Counted from the stretch's first letter, positions 24,248-34,501 are shown. The stretch is DNA of 64,000 nucleotides from Catenaria anguillulae PL171 (GCA_002102555.1 MCFL01000044.1:62001-126000), one strand, 5' to 3'. Notes: generated by a model from the sequence alone, not told the origin. Made by a program: numbers and translations.

Positions 24248-25348
24248 ATTGATTTTGGAGGTGCATTTGCCGAGAACACAAGAGACCCTGATGTGTATGT
24301 ACGTTGGACGGGTGAGCAAGGGAAGAGTCCGCGATGGCTGCATCCCGTGGAGCGACTCGAACCCCCGAACTGGCGACTCGAACATGGCGAGAATTCAACC
24401 TTGTTTTTCTGTTATAAATCGAACTGACAGAGGGTAACGATTAAAAAACATGAATAATAAGTTAAACCATCAACAGCATGCGAATCCACAGCAACACCAA
24501 GTGCGTGGTCAATGGCGTCGGGCACGTGAAGCATGGCCAAGCCTGCAATGCAAAGACTTCGCGCGACGAGCACACCACAGCACGTTAGACATTGCAGAAA
24601 GCATTCCCGTCGGCAGTGGAAACGGTATCTGGACTTGAACTTGCGGCAGACTTGCGACGAGTCTAAAGTTGCCAAGTCGTCCAAGGGTAAGAATGGCGAG
24701 GCTATCGATACTGGAGTGAAGAATGGTTGGATCGAGCGGCTCGCAGAACCACGGAAGCACGGCGGGATGCCGCGCCAAGCGGCTCGGCGGTTGCAGGGGC
24801 GAAGGAGGCAGTGACTGATCTGACTGGACATGTGCTTCCTGAAAGTGTGGGTACATACATGGCCGCATCACATGGATTGCGATCGATAAATAGAAACATA
24901 TCCGCAGGCGACATGTGGAAGACAGGCTGCAAAAGTAGATCCACGTTTGGATCGGCGGCCGACACGTCCATGAGCAAAAGTCCCATTCGCTGTGTGCAGT
25001 GTGGTTGGCAATCACTGCTCAGCGAGAACTCGTGACAAGTCAACTGTTGTCAGCGCGGATGATCCAATCGCGGCCAAGCAGCATGATTCTCATCTGATTC
25101 CACATTGTGCAATTGACAAAACCACCCCGAAACCCGCACACGTCTCGCTCGCGGCCTCTATTTGTCGGATTTCTGCCATCTGAACCACTCCATTTTGCCA
25201 ACCGCCAACTTGGGCAAGCTTGGCTCCAATCTGATCCGTCTGCTGCTGCCTGTCCTTGGACGCGTACGACTTGTACGAACCTGGGCTGCTCAAAGCAAGC
25301 ATACCAAGGTTCCTTGAATCCCGCTCATTCGTCCATCGCACCTCCGCC
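24248..25348. other. Intergenic with a possible minus-strand gene
   Basis: Open minus-strand frames run 25043-24702 and 24831-24412. The first starts MTCHEFSLSSDCQPH and contains MGLLLMDVSAADPNVDL, then VFHMSPADMFLFIDRNPC. It is Cys- and Ser-rich, without a family match. Its first 36 or so codons lie inside the duplicated segment (from 24937); the rest is unique. It may be a gene read away from the plus-strand gene at 25349, or not coding at all. No splice chain could be settled. Confidence 0.25.
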
Positions 25349-27235
25349 ATGCACGTCACGTTTGCCCGTGAGGCCGACATGTGGGTATCGATTGCCCCCT
25401 CGCTCTTCATGTTTTCATGCTACTGGGCGTCAGACCATACTGGTCCGTATCTTGCGGGTACAGAACCGTGTCCAGCGCTTACGACGGATGCCCGCACCCT
25501 CGAGAAGGCCTTACTCGGCTTTTGCGCGCCGCAGCAACGTCGCATCAGGTTTGAATCCACGGTCAACGCAACCGAACTCGTCGCGCGCGTCGGCGTCGAA
25601 AATGATGCGAAAATGGAAGCCAAAGTGACTCTGATGGTGGAGCACGGTACACCGACTAGAGAGGGTAGCATGGCCCGTGCCCATGTACGGCTTGCCTTAT
25701 TGGCAAAGGCGCTCGAATGGCAACTCTCTCAGCAGGCAACAACTGCACTCGGCGCTCAACTCGCGGACACCATTGCGGCATTGCCCCTGTACCGTTCTCC
25801 GCATTCCTCACTTGCTTGGTCGGAACCGCAACGTGTGACCGACCAGCCAAACAGCGGCGCCCTCACGATTGACCAAGCCGCCATCGCCTTTGCTCCTTGG
25901 ATCGCGTCAGCGTTTTCGCCCATGGAACGGACAATCATGGCCCACTTTCCCGCACGCTTTTTCCTCGTCTCGGATCGCACTCCTGCCCTTGCGTATCCGC
26001 CATGCATCACCACCACCTTTACTCGCTGCACGGATTCGAATGCGCTGGCAGCGAACAATCCGCCCGTGCTTCATTATGTGGCACACATCCGCTCTGTATC
26101 AGGCCTGACAGCCCGTTGCATTGACATGAACCCCATCGCTTCCCTAACAGGCGCAATGCGGATGATTGTATTGATGCAGGCTCGCCAAGATCAAGAAGGA
26201 TTTCCGCCAGCGCACGAGCCACAGCACCATGACTCGGATGACAATGACGAGAACGCGGTTAGTAGTGAGGACGACGATTTAGAGGCAAACCAACCTGGGA
26301 GCGCGTTCACGACGCGAGTACGGCCATTGTCCAAACGCCGCCGCCTCACAAGGGTTGCGCGTCAACAACAGCAGCAGCAGCATCATGAGCCCGAGTCTCC
26401 ATTGCACTTGGACTCGCCGTCACTCCCCGCGGCAGCTCGGCTCGCTCAGCGTCTGGCGCAGCGCCCAAAACCGTCACGTACTGTGTCGACGCCTGTCTTG
26501 CTCCTTCGCGGTGCATCGTCTTCGTCTTCATCGTCAACATTGTCTGGCCAACCAACACCAGCATCCCATGCCGCCATGCCGAGCTCATTCACTCGTGCAC
26601 CGCCCGCCACAACTCTTTTCGGCAATCTTTCGCCCATCCATGGGCCTTCTTTCCGCACACTGGATGCTCCTACAGCCGCTCCAGTCGTCCCGCCTCTTGC
26701 CCGTGGCGCTTTCCCGCCCAGAGCCAACCTACCATTCACCCCCGCACCTCGCCCTCACATGTCGCTCCCGCTCGCCGACTTTCAGACTCCCGTGTCGGCC
26801 GCATCCACCTTGGTCTCTTCCTCGTCGACCATGCTCGCATCGCCGCCGGCCGCCGCCGCCGCCGCCGCCGCCTCCGCCCGATCCCAAACAGTATCGGTCG
26901 AGCGGATTGCCGACCTCATGTCTGATATGCGCATCCACATCAACTATGCGCACATGGCATACGACGAGAGTCGCACACGTGTCCTTGCGTTTGGGTTGCC
27001 CGACGAGTTGGTTCCCGACTTTGAGCACGACCTTTACTCTGCGGTGGGGCAGCGGCGGCTGGAAGAGGCGCGGGCGCAAGTGGAAAACTTGGACGACATG
27101 TTGCATGGGGACGAGCTGGGTGCGCACAGTGCAGCAGGTGCAGCGGCGGGTGCAGAGGGTGCCGAAGGTGCAGACGGTGCGGAGGATGACGCGGCGGCTG
27201 GAGGGGGCAACACTTGGTCACCAGGGTGGGAATGA
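25349..27235 (+). CDS. Unrecognised 628-residue protein, copy A
   Basis: Start chosen at the first in-frame ATG (MHVTFAREADMWVSIAPSLF); the frame is open further up but without ATG, so an upstream exon is possible. The first 290 residues look folded (IAPSLFMFSCYWASDH; TTDARTLEKALLGFCAP; FAPWIASAFSPMERTIMAHF). An acidic stretch with DSDDNDEN, then SSEDDDLEAN, leads to a likely nuclear signal (PLSKRRRLTRVARQQQQQQ). Next is a long Ser/Pro/Ala-rich disordered region with a run of 9-10 alanines. A final conserved-looking helix pair contains RIADLMSDMRIHINYAHMAY and RRLEEARAQVENLDDML. It suggests a nuclear regulatory protein; the beginning was compared from memory with the Rad9 clamp family without a convincing match. 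Copy B differs by two residues. Confidence 0.75.
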   Translation: MHVTFAREADMWVSIAPSLFMFSCYWASDHTGPYLAGTEPCPALTTDARTLEKALLGFCAPQQRRIRFESTVNATELVARVGVENDAKMEAKVTLMVEHGTPTREGSMARAHVRLALLAKALEWQLSQQATTALGAQLADTIAALPLYRSPHSSLAWSEPQRVTDQPNSGALTIDQAAIAFAPWIASAFSPMERTIMAHFPARFFLVSDRTPALAYPPCITTTFTRCTDSNALAANNPPVLHYVAHIRSVSGLTARCIDMNPIASLTGAMRMIVLMQARQDQEGFPPAHEPQHHDSDDNDENAVSSEDDDLEANQPGSAFTTRVRPLSKRRRLTRVARQQQQQQHHEPESPLHLDSPSLPAAARLAQRLAQRPKPSRTVSTPVLLLRGASSSSSSSTLSGQPTPASHAAMPSSFTRAPPATTLFGNLSPIHGPSFRTLDAPTAAPVVPPLARGAFPPRANLPFTPAPRPHMSLPLADFQTPVSAASTLVSSSSTMLASPPAAAAAAAASARSQTVSVERIADLMSDMRIHINYAHMAYDESRTRVLAFGLPDELVPDFEHDLYSAVGQRRLEEARAQVENLDDMLHGDELGAHSAAGAAAGAEGAEGADGAEDDAAAGGGNTWSPGWE

Positions 27236-27293
27236 CGAGCCGGCTTCGCGCCGTTTGCTCAGGCGTGAGGGCATGCTGCTGTGTGTGTGTGTT

Positions 27294-27339
<46 letters not shown>

Positions 27340-28580
27340 GGTCGGGATATGCATTGTGGCCAGGTTGGCAAGCTCTTGCCACATGTTTGCTTTCCTTTTT
27401 GTTTTCAGTATTTTTCCTTTTCGGGGTCCCTGTTGTCAGTGCCGTTGAGTGTGCGAATGAAATCGATCGAATATCGGCTCATGAATTGATCTTCTAAGGT
27501 TCGCATACGACAACAACAAAGCGTCATCAGGCTCGCTTTTCAATTACGTTATCGACCGAGGTTAGCTTGCTGCCGCATCTAGTCCACACAGCACTTTCTT
27601 GTCCTCGATCGGATAGCATGATTCAAGGGTTGTCACTCAAGTCGCAAGAGATCACAAAGCCATGACCACAGCGGGCAGGCAAGAGTTTTGATTGTAACGG
27701 CAAGGCAATGTGTTTCTCAAGTATGTATTTACATGGGGTAACGGATTACGACTGCAGCAAAGAAGAGAACAACGTGGGATGACCAGAACCAAGCAACGGC
27801 AATGCAGGGTAATGAGATGAAGTAGAAGAAGAAATACCGTAAGAAGCAGGTAGGTATCCAAGGGAGGCAACAACTGCATCGCAAACAGAAACGCTCGGAA
27901 AAGACGATGTCAACAGTTTTAACTCACTCGCCCCACCATCGTGTGCCAACTGTCTTTGGGTCGTCTCGAACATGATCGTGGTATGTACGACATGAATGGC
28001 GCAATGTGCGAACTGTTGCGGCGCTGGGATGGGATTGGTGGTAAGAGTAGGCAAAGGCTTGGCCGATATTGATGCGTGGCGGTTGAATATAAAGCAAAAT
28101 AATGCCTGCCCTTGTGCTCTTTTTTTATGTCAGTCAGTGAGATGATGGTTCGAGTCCGTGACGAAGGGGAAGGGGGTCTAACGGGGTGTAGACAAAAAAC
28201 AAACGAACCAAATTTCAACGGAGAGCAACGATGAGTAAGATGGCGTAGAGTCCATACATAATGACACAACGCATGATCGTGAGAACCCGCAGCAGCCGCC
28301 GATTTGCATCACGTACTCCCAACTTCAGCCCACATCCAACAACCACAGCGTGACCCGTCACTCGGTGTGTGACGCACAGATGCAACACGGGCACAGTGAA
28401 GAAAGAACGCACGGCAAACCAACAAACTCAAGACCGGATGGCACAGACGGGTTGGCCACAGAGAACCGGCCAATGGACCCGCAAGAAAACGCGTCGAATC
28501 GTGACGAGCTGCGGAACACGAGCAAGTACCCAAACATGAAACATAATCGCCGCCATGTGTGCCGCTGTTACCCCTACTGC
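27236..28580. other. 3' flank and unresolved minus-strand frames (copy A)
   Basis: After the plus-strand stop come a GT microsatellite and AT-rich sequence, then minus-strand frames at 28054-27746 and 28412-28215. The latter is hydrophobic (IMRCVIMYGLYAILLIVALR) and could be a membrane exon of the gene whose main frame is 29381-28581. The same frames recur at 34954-35262 and 35385-35621 in copy B, with small indels. No splice chain was settled. Confidence 0.25.
27281..27336. repeat. GT dinucleotide microsatellite, copy A
   Basis: GT repeat interrupted once by TTTGTTT, just after the stop codon of the unrecognised gene. Its length and interruption are identical in copy B (34489-34544). Confidence 0.9.
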
Positions 28581-29381
28581 TCACAGGAAGATGACGATGC
28601 TCAAAGGCATGACAGGCGCGGGCCTCGCTCCCAACTCCACGGATTGCGCCACTAATGGGAAGAACTCGCGCAGGCAGGATTCAACGCGAATCGCAATCCG
28701 AGATGCATGACCCATGACACCACCAGCCAGCCGTGATGTCGGATAAGGACAATCCGTAACTGACTGTGGCATAAGTGCGTCACGGGCCGGGTAAAGGAGT
28801 ATGTGCTGCTGCTGCGACTGCTGATGGGACTGGGCTGGGAAGTCTTGTTCGAAAGTGTCAATCAAGGCGAGGTCACTGAGCAGCACAAGGAGCCCGCGCA
28901 CGAGGTCATCTTGGAAAGCTCTTTTGGAGGACTGAATCGCATAGGGTTCTAAGCGTTCGAAGAACGGAACCTGGCCTGATACCCGCAGCCCAGAGACAAT
29001 CCACGGAGCGGCACACATGGATGAAAAAGCTTGAACGGCTCCCCAGTCAAGAATGGAACGGCAATCAACTTGAAAATCTTGGACATGTGCATGAACCAAG
29101 AAAGAGGCCGGCAATGATTCGAACCAAACCTCTAGACTGGGACTCGATCCTGATCCTTGATGGGAACCTGTATTCACGTGACCACGGTGCTTGCGCCAAT
29201 GTTCAAGAGAAAGCCGATTTCCACACAAGAAAATGAGAAAGAGATGATGCCGGTCCAGTGAGTGGATTGCATGGCCACGAGCAAGTACGCGCCCGTGCGA
29301 ATGTGTAAATGAGTGAGTGGACCCATTCTTGTTTTGCCTGTGCATCAGGAAAGGAATGAATAGGGGCGCGTCAGAAACCAA
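28581..29381 (-). CDS. Possible minus-strand gene exon, copy A
   Basis: A 266-codon open frame on the minus strand. Its central part (HVQDFQVDCRSILDWGAVQA, PFFERLEPYAIQSSKRAF, LVRGLLVLLSDLALIDTFEQ) has the look of a helical globular protein; the end is hydrophobic (VMPLSIVIFL). No family was recognised. Further minus-strand frames downstream are hydrophobic, so this may be one exon of a membrane protein. The first 60 or so codons are not shared with copy B because of the 28-base indel and the end of the duplication. The true start may therefore be the internal Met near 29018 (MCAAPWIVSGLRV). Confidence 0.35.
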   Translation of the reverse strand: MVSDAPLFIPFLMHRQNKNGSTHSFTHSHGRVLARGHAIHSLDRHHLFLIFLCGNRLSLEHWRKHRGHVNTGSHQGSGSSPSLEVWFESLPASFLVHAHVQDFQVDCRSILDWGAVQAFSSMCAAPWIVSGLRVSGQVPFFERLEPYAIQSSKRAFQDDLVRGLLVLLSDLALIDTFEQDFPAQSHQQSQQQHILLYPARDALMPQSVTDCPYPTSRLAGGVMGHASRIAIRVESCLREFFPLVAQSVELGARPAPVMPLSIVIFL

Positions 29382-30857
29382 CTCATTCCGTTATTTCAAG
29401 AAGCGAGAAAGCAAGCCATGTCGACGTACCAACCAGAAGCACTGGGCAACCATCCATCATTCTTAAAACGTGACCCACCAACGGATACAGCCGGGGCAAT
29501 CCACCACGGGTGTCCTTGAGTAAAGGCAGTGTCAATCAAATGATCCAGCGATCAAGGGCTTGCGCTTGCAAAAGTCACGGTGGCAGAATCCAAAGCTGCG
29601 AGTTCGCTTGATATCGAGCGGGCACGTGTGCCGGCAGATGTGCGTCGGCACTGGGACAGTAGTTGGGCTGCAAAGACTGGTGCACTTTCAAGTCGGGGCC
29701 AGCAAGAATCACGACGCGTGTGTCCTTGGATGGGGTAGGCAAAACCAGGCAAAACCGCAACCGCCGCCAGTTGGAGGTTGAATGAAGCGCGACGCGTCCT
29801 TGCCACTGCAAAAGCGAACCGGCACCGTGACTCGCGGGCTGACACGGGTAGACTCGTGTTGAAAGACAAGCGAGAGCAAAGGTTTGGGAACTTGATGGAG
29901 CACGCGGGCGGCCAGTGAGGGGATGGATGGGTGCTTTGCTTGGCAACAATGGAAGGGCGTGAATGATGGGAACGCAAGCCCAAGAGAAAGGGAGGAGGGG
30001 CACAAAAGAGCATGGCGACGCGCGGCCAAGGCCAACGGCAACGGGATTGGGGGCACCAATGGCAGACAGCATAGGAGGGCGGAGATGATGGGTACCGTGC
30101 TTGAGAGTGAAGAGTAAGCGTAAAGAAGAGCGTCGTGACGCGACGCCAACGGCGGCAGGGTTGGAGGTACCAACGGCAGACAGAGGGGGGGAGGGGGATT
30201 GAGGATGGGTTGGTGGAGCCGTTCCTGCGAGTTTCAGGTGGTTTGAAGGGATTTTGATGATTTGTAGATAGCGATGATTGATTTGAAAGAGAGAGAATTG
30301 CAGGAGCGACGTGTGTGAAGAAGAGGTGGGCCGTGGGAACCAGTGCTGCAAAGTTCCCGACTTCCCAAGGGAATTCCTGCTGTGCTCACGTGAGGGGAAC
30401 GGGAAGGGAAGCGTGCGAATTCAGTGCCCATTTCCCGAGTTCCTGGAAGTGGGAAGTGGGCTGCCGATCCAGCCAGGACGATCCAACTCTGAGGAGGACC
30501 GGCACGTCTCACGGCGTGAAAATTTGGTTTATCATGTTGCATTTGCCCAGCACTACTTACCACATGCCTAGACCTTACAATGAATGCACTACTGGCAATC
30601 GATTGCCGAGAAACCCTATCAGGCATGACAGTGACTCACTTGACCCACATGGCAAACGTAATGCCCTGTCTCACATGCCGCCTTGTGGCTCACGTCCATC
30701 TCCTCAAAGTGATCCACCTTTCTCTTCCACTATGCCCGACCACACAGCCAAGCTGTCACTGCTGACGACGGGCCATCGCTCTCTCACATTTTTTGACTCC
30801 CTTCATTGATCCAACCGGCTCGATCCCCCGATTCAACGACGACGACGCGCTCCACCA

Positions 30858-31096
30858 TGTCGGCGAATCGCTCCACCCGGAATTCGGCGACAAGCAGGTC
30901 ATCCAGCGGCGCCATGCCAACGCCCGCCACCGGCTCTGCCAACGCTCATTGGCACCCAAGTGCGCCGCGTCGCCCCACCGCGCTCCACCACCCAGGGGCG
31001 GCCGCAGCACCGGCACCCACAAGTCGTTTGACGGCGGCCGCCGCTGAGCGAGAACCAAGTGCCAGGCAAGAAGACGATGGAGAGCGTGGTCAGTAG
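30858..31096 (+). CDS. Small Ala/Ser/Pro-rich hypothetical protein
   Basis: ATG-initiated 79-codon frame: MSANRSTRNSATSRSSSG, then an Ala/Pro-rich middle, ending EPSARQEDDGERGQ. It has the composition of a small disordered protein. There is no homology call and opposite-strand frames are also open, so support is weak. Confidence 0.25.
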
Positions 31097-31330
31097 GAGG
31101 AGGCGGGATGAAGAGTGAGATCGATAAGTTGTTTATGTCGAGTCATTAGTGCATACTGTCAAAGTTCGGCTTCAATCCTCAATCTCTTCCACACATTCCC
31201 TCAACCCGCATCGGCCTGATTCACGCCAAGCTCACGTTCGTCGTATACTATTCCACTTTCTCACTTGATGCTCAAAGCCACCTTCAATCCCAACTGCCGG
31301 TCCGACTCATTTTTGTTCCCTGAATTACGA

Positions 31331-32041
31331 TTAGTTAATGAACAAAATCAGTATCTGCATGGAGTCCAAGTGACTGTCGTTTAAGCACATTGAGACAGCA
31401 AAAATTGCACTCCACATTCCCGACCCCGCTGCCCTCAAACTCGACAACCGACACACCGCCCTCGCCCAATACTCCTCATCCAACCCAGCCTCTGCCGCGC
31501 CACCTGCCTCAAACCCGCACTTGCTTCCCAACCAGACACGCCGCCGCGCTGGCGACGAGGTCACGCCCCGTGCGCGGCCACTGCACGCTTGATGTTTGCG
31601 CTCGCACGCCACCTGGGCCTTCTGCGACAATTCCGAGAGCACTTTGAATTGGCCCATGTCGATACATGGGTTGAGCCAGGGCGGGAAGTGCTTGGATGTG
31701 TGTTTGCAGATGGATCCGGCGACGCCTTGGTCGAGAAGGGGACTGCGACGGGAATGCGCCGGGGAGTGCCGTAGAACGTAGTTTTGAGGAGGCGAGATCA
31801 AGTCAGAAATGGAACAGCTGGGCGCTCTCTTGGAGGAGGACGAGGACGAGAGATAGGGCCGTGCGAGACTGAGTTCGGTCGTTCTTGGGCCTCTCCCGCT
31901 GACCATTTCGGTGGCGCAGAGAGTCGTGCTGTCCAGTCGAGGCCAAACATGGAGTGGCCCGCTGGGCATTGCCGGCGTGGATGTGGCCGTGCGTGAGGCG
32001 TGCACGGGGCCGATGAGGACGAGGAGGTCACGGATCGACAC
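31331..32041 (-). CDS. Hypothetical protein frame beside duplication copy B
   Basis: A 236-codon minus frame opened by a non-ATG codon. Its second half, ICKHTSKHFPPWLNPCIDMG then ELSQKAQVACERKHQAC, is Cys- and His-rich and protein-like. It lies downstream, in the minus direction, of the duplicated MGLLLMDVSAADPNVDL frame and could be a later exon of it through an intron in 32040-32150. No family was recognised, and a plus-strand frame over the same bases is also open. Confidence 0.25.
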   Translation of the reverse strand: MSIRDLLVLIGPVHASRTATSTPAMPSGPLHVWPRLDSTTLCATEMVSGRGPRTTELSLARPYLSSSSSSKRAPSCSISDLISPPQNYVLRHSPAHSRRSPLLDQGVAGSICKHTSKHFPPWLNPCIDMGQFKVLSELSQKAQVACERKHQACSGRARGVTSSPARRRVWLGSKCGFEAGGAAEAGLDEEYWARAVCRLSSLRAAGSGMWSAIFAVSMCLNDSHLDSMQILILFIN

Positions 32042-32556
32042 GTTGACTCGGAAGGGGTCTGTGGCTCAGCGCGGCACTATGTCATGGTGGGCAAGTTATT
32101 CATATATTGGGTGGCGGTTGAGAAGCTGCGAATCGAGGCCGACGAGATCCACGTTTGGATCGGCGGCCGACACGTCCATGAGCAAAAGTCCCATTCGCTG
32201 TGTGCAGTGTGGTTGGCAATCACTGCTCAGCGAGAACTCGTGACAAGTCAACTGTTGTCAGCGCGGATGATCCAATCGCGGCCAAGCAGCATGATTCTCA
32301 TCTGATTCCACATTGTGCAATTGACAAAACCACCCCGAAACCCGCACACGTCTCGCTCGCGGCCTCTATTTGTCGGATTTCTGCCATCTGAACCACTCCA
32401 TTTTGCCAACCGCCAACTTGGGCAAGCTTGGCTCCAATCTGATCCGTCTGCTGCTGCCTGTCCTTGGACGCGTACGACTTGTACGAACCTGGGCTGCTCA
32501 AAGCAAGCATACCAAGGTTCCTTGAATCCCGCTCATTCGTCCATCGCACCTCCGCC

Positions 32557-34443
32557 ATGCACGTCACGTTTGCCCGTGAGGCCGACATGTGGGTATCGAT
32601 TGCCCCCTCGCTCTTCATGTTTTCATGCTACTGGGCGTCAGACCATACTGGTCCGTATCTTGCGGGTACAGAACCGTGTCCAGCGCTTACGACGGATGCC
32701 CGCACCCTCGAGAAGGCCTTACTCGGCTTTTGCGCGCCGCAGCAACGTCGCATCAGGTTTGAATCCACGGTCAACGCAACCGAACTCGTCGCGCGCGTCG
32801 GCGTCGAAAATGATGCGAAAATGGAAGCCAAAGTGACTCTGATGGTGGAGCACGGTACACCGACTAGAGAGGGTAGCATGGCCCGTGCCCATGTACGGCT
32901 TGCCTTATTGGCAAAGGCGCTCGAATGGCAACTCTCTCAGCAGGCAACAACTGCACTCGGCGCTCAACTCGCGGACACCATTGCGGCATTGCCCCTGTAC
33001 CGTTCTCCGCATTCCTCACTTGCTTGGTCGGAACCGCAACGTGTGACCGACCAGCCAAACAGCGGCGCCCTCACGATTGACCAAGCCGCCATCGCCTTTG
33101 CTCCTTGGATCGCGTCAGCGTTTTCGCCCATGGAACGGACAATCATGGCCCACTTTCCCGCACGCTTTTTCCTCGTCTCGGATCGCACTCCTGCCCTTGC
33201 GTATCCGCCATGCATCACCACCACCTTTGCTCGCTGCACGGATTCGAATGCGCTGGCAGCGAACAATCCGCCCGTGCTTCATTATGTGGCACACATCCGC
33301 TCTGTATCAGGCCTGACAGCCCGTTGCATTGACATGAACCCCATCGCTTCCCTAACAGGCGCAATGCGGATGATTGTATTGATGCAGGCTCGCCAAGATC
33401 AAGAAGGATTTCCGCCAGCGCACGAGCCACAGCACCATGACTCGGATGACAATGACGAGAACGCGGTTAGTAGTGAGGACGACGATTTAGAGGCAAACCA
33501 ACCTGGGAGCGCGCTCACGACGCGAGTACGGCCATTGTCCAAACGCCGCCGCCTCACAAGGGTTGCGCGTCAACAACAGCAGCAGCAGCATCATGAGCCC
33601 GAGTCTCCATTGCACTTGGACTCGCCGTCACTCCCCGCGGCAGCTCGGCTCGCTCAGCGTCTGGCGCAGCGCCCAAAACCGTCACGTACTGTGTCGACGC
33701 CTGTCTTGCTCCTTCGCGGTGCATCGTCTTCGTCTTCATCGTCAACATTGTCTGGCCAACCAACACCAGCATCCCATGCCGCCATGCCGAGCTCATTCAC
33801 TCGTGCACCGCCCGCCACAACTCTTTTCGGCAATCTTTCGCCCATCCATGGGCCTTCTTTCCGCACACTGGATGCTCCTACAGCCGCTCCAGTCGTCCCG
33901 CCTCTTGCCCGTGGCGCTTTCCCGCCCAGAGCCAACCTACCATTCACCCCCGCACCTCGCCCTCACATGTCGCTCCCGCTCGCCGACTTTCAGACTCCCG
34001 TGTCGGCCGCATCCACCTTGGTCTCTTCCTCGTCGACCATGCTCGCATCGCCGCCGGCCGCCGCCGCCGCCGCCGCCGCCTCCGCCCGATCCCAAACAGT
34101 ATCGGTCGAGCGGATTGCCGACCTCATGTCTGATATGCGCATCCACATCAACTATGCGCACATGGCATACGACGAGAGTCGCACACGTGTCCTTGCGTTT
34201 GGGTTGCCCGACGAGTTGGTTCCCGACTTTGAGCACGACCTTTACTCTGCGGTGGGGCAGCGGCGGCTGGAAGAGGCGCGGGCGCAAGTGGAAAACTTGG
34301 ACGACATGTTGCATGGGGACGAGCTGGGTGCGCACAGTGCAGCAGGTGCAGCGGCGGGTGCAGAGGGTGCCGAAGGTGCAGACGGTGCGGAGGATGACGC
34401 GGCGGCTGGAGGGGGCAACACTTGGTCACCAGGGTGGGAATGA
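32557..34443 (+). CDS. Unrecognised 628-residue protein, copy B
   Basis: Same frame and architecture as the gene at 25349: folded N-terminal half, acidic linker, KRRRL-type basic signal with a Gln run, Ala run, and a C-terminal helical segment. Two base differences were seen across the coding region and both change residues: Thr to Ala at codon 225 (33229) and Phe to Leu at codon 320 (33514). The flanking 400 bases upstream also match copy A, so the same promoter was probably duplicated. Both copies are intact. Function is unknown. Confidence 0.75.
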   Translation: MHVTFAREADMWVSIAPSLFMFSCYWASDHTGPYLAGTEPCPALTTDARTLEKALLGFCAPQQRRIRFESTVNATELVARVGVENDAKMEAKVTLMVEHGTPTREGSMARAHVRLALLAKALEWQLSQQATTALGAQLADTIAALPLYRSPHSSLAWSEPQRVTDQPNSGALTIDQAAIAFAPWIASAFSPMERTIMAHFPARFFLVSDRTPALAYPPCITTTFARCTDSNALAANNPPVLHYVAHIRSVSGLTARCIDMNPIASLTGAMRMIVLMQARQDQEGFPPAHEPQHHDSDDNDENAVSSEDDDLEANQPGSALTTRVRPLSKRRRLTRVARQQQQQQHHEPESPLHLDSPSLPAAARLAQRLAQRPKPSRTVSTPVLLLRGASSSSSSSTLSGQPTPASHAAMPSSFTRAPPATTLFGNLSPIHGPSFRTLDAPTAAPVVPPLARGAFPPRANLPFTPAPRPHMSLPLADFQTPVSAASTLVSSSSTMLASPPAAAAAAAASARSQTVSVERIADLMSDMRIHINYAHMAYDESRTRVLAFGLPDELVPDFEHDLYSAVGQRRLEEARAQVENLDDMLHGDELGAHSAAGAAAGAEGAEGADGAEDDAAAGGGNTWSPGWE

Positions 34444-34488
34444 CGAGCCGGCTTCGCGCCGTTTGCTCAGGCGTGAGGGCATGCTGCT

Positions 34489-34501
34489 GTGTGTGTGTGT
34501 T

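Larger units (their letters stand above)
24937..29311 (+). repeat. Segmental duplication, copy A
   Basis: 4375 bases matching 32145-36492 in the same orientation at an offset of 7208. The match begins at AGATCCACGTTTGG and ends at ATGTGTAAATG. Over the first 3.1 kb only three base differences were seen (26021, 26306, 27799). To the right there are a T7/T6 difference near 28131, a 2-base difference near 28254, and several substitutions. Near the right end is a 28-base segment (29214-29241) missing from copy B, then five changes in the last 60 bases. Confidence 0.97.
29312..32144. other. Unique spacer between the duplicated segments
   Basis: About 2.8 kb present once. It holds overlapping open frames but no recognisable gene: a Pro-rich minus frame (30351-29575), a small plus frame at 30858-31096 and a minus frame at 32041-31331. 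Within 29999-30190 there is a diverged tandem repeat of about 100 bases (units share GACGCG, CCAACGGC and ACCAA-GGCAGACAG). Confidence 0.4.

Noticed and set aside
24340-24390. tRNA-like B-box strings (TTCGAGTC) on the minus strand
   Set aside because: The T stem does not pair properly and no D arm, A box or acceptor stem could be drawn.
25349-27235. Rad9 (9-1-1 clamp) identity for the duplicated gene
   Set aside because: Compared from memory with Rad9 N-terminal motifs; no convincing motif match was seen, so no family is named.
26355-27497. 380-codon plus-strand frame overlapping the duplicated gene
   Set aside because: Shadow frame of the Ser/Pro-rich coding region; ends in translated GT microsatellite.
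29115-29135. GGTTCGAATC B-box on the minus strand (also in copy B)
   Set aside because: Flanking bases cannot form a T stem or cloverleaf, and the string lies within an open minus-strand frame.
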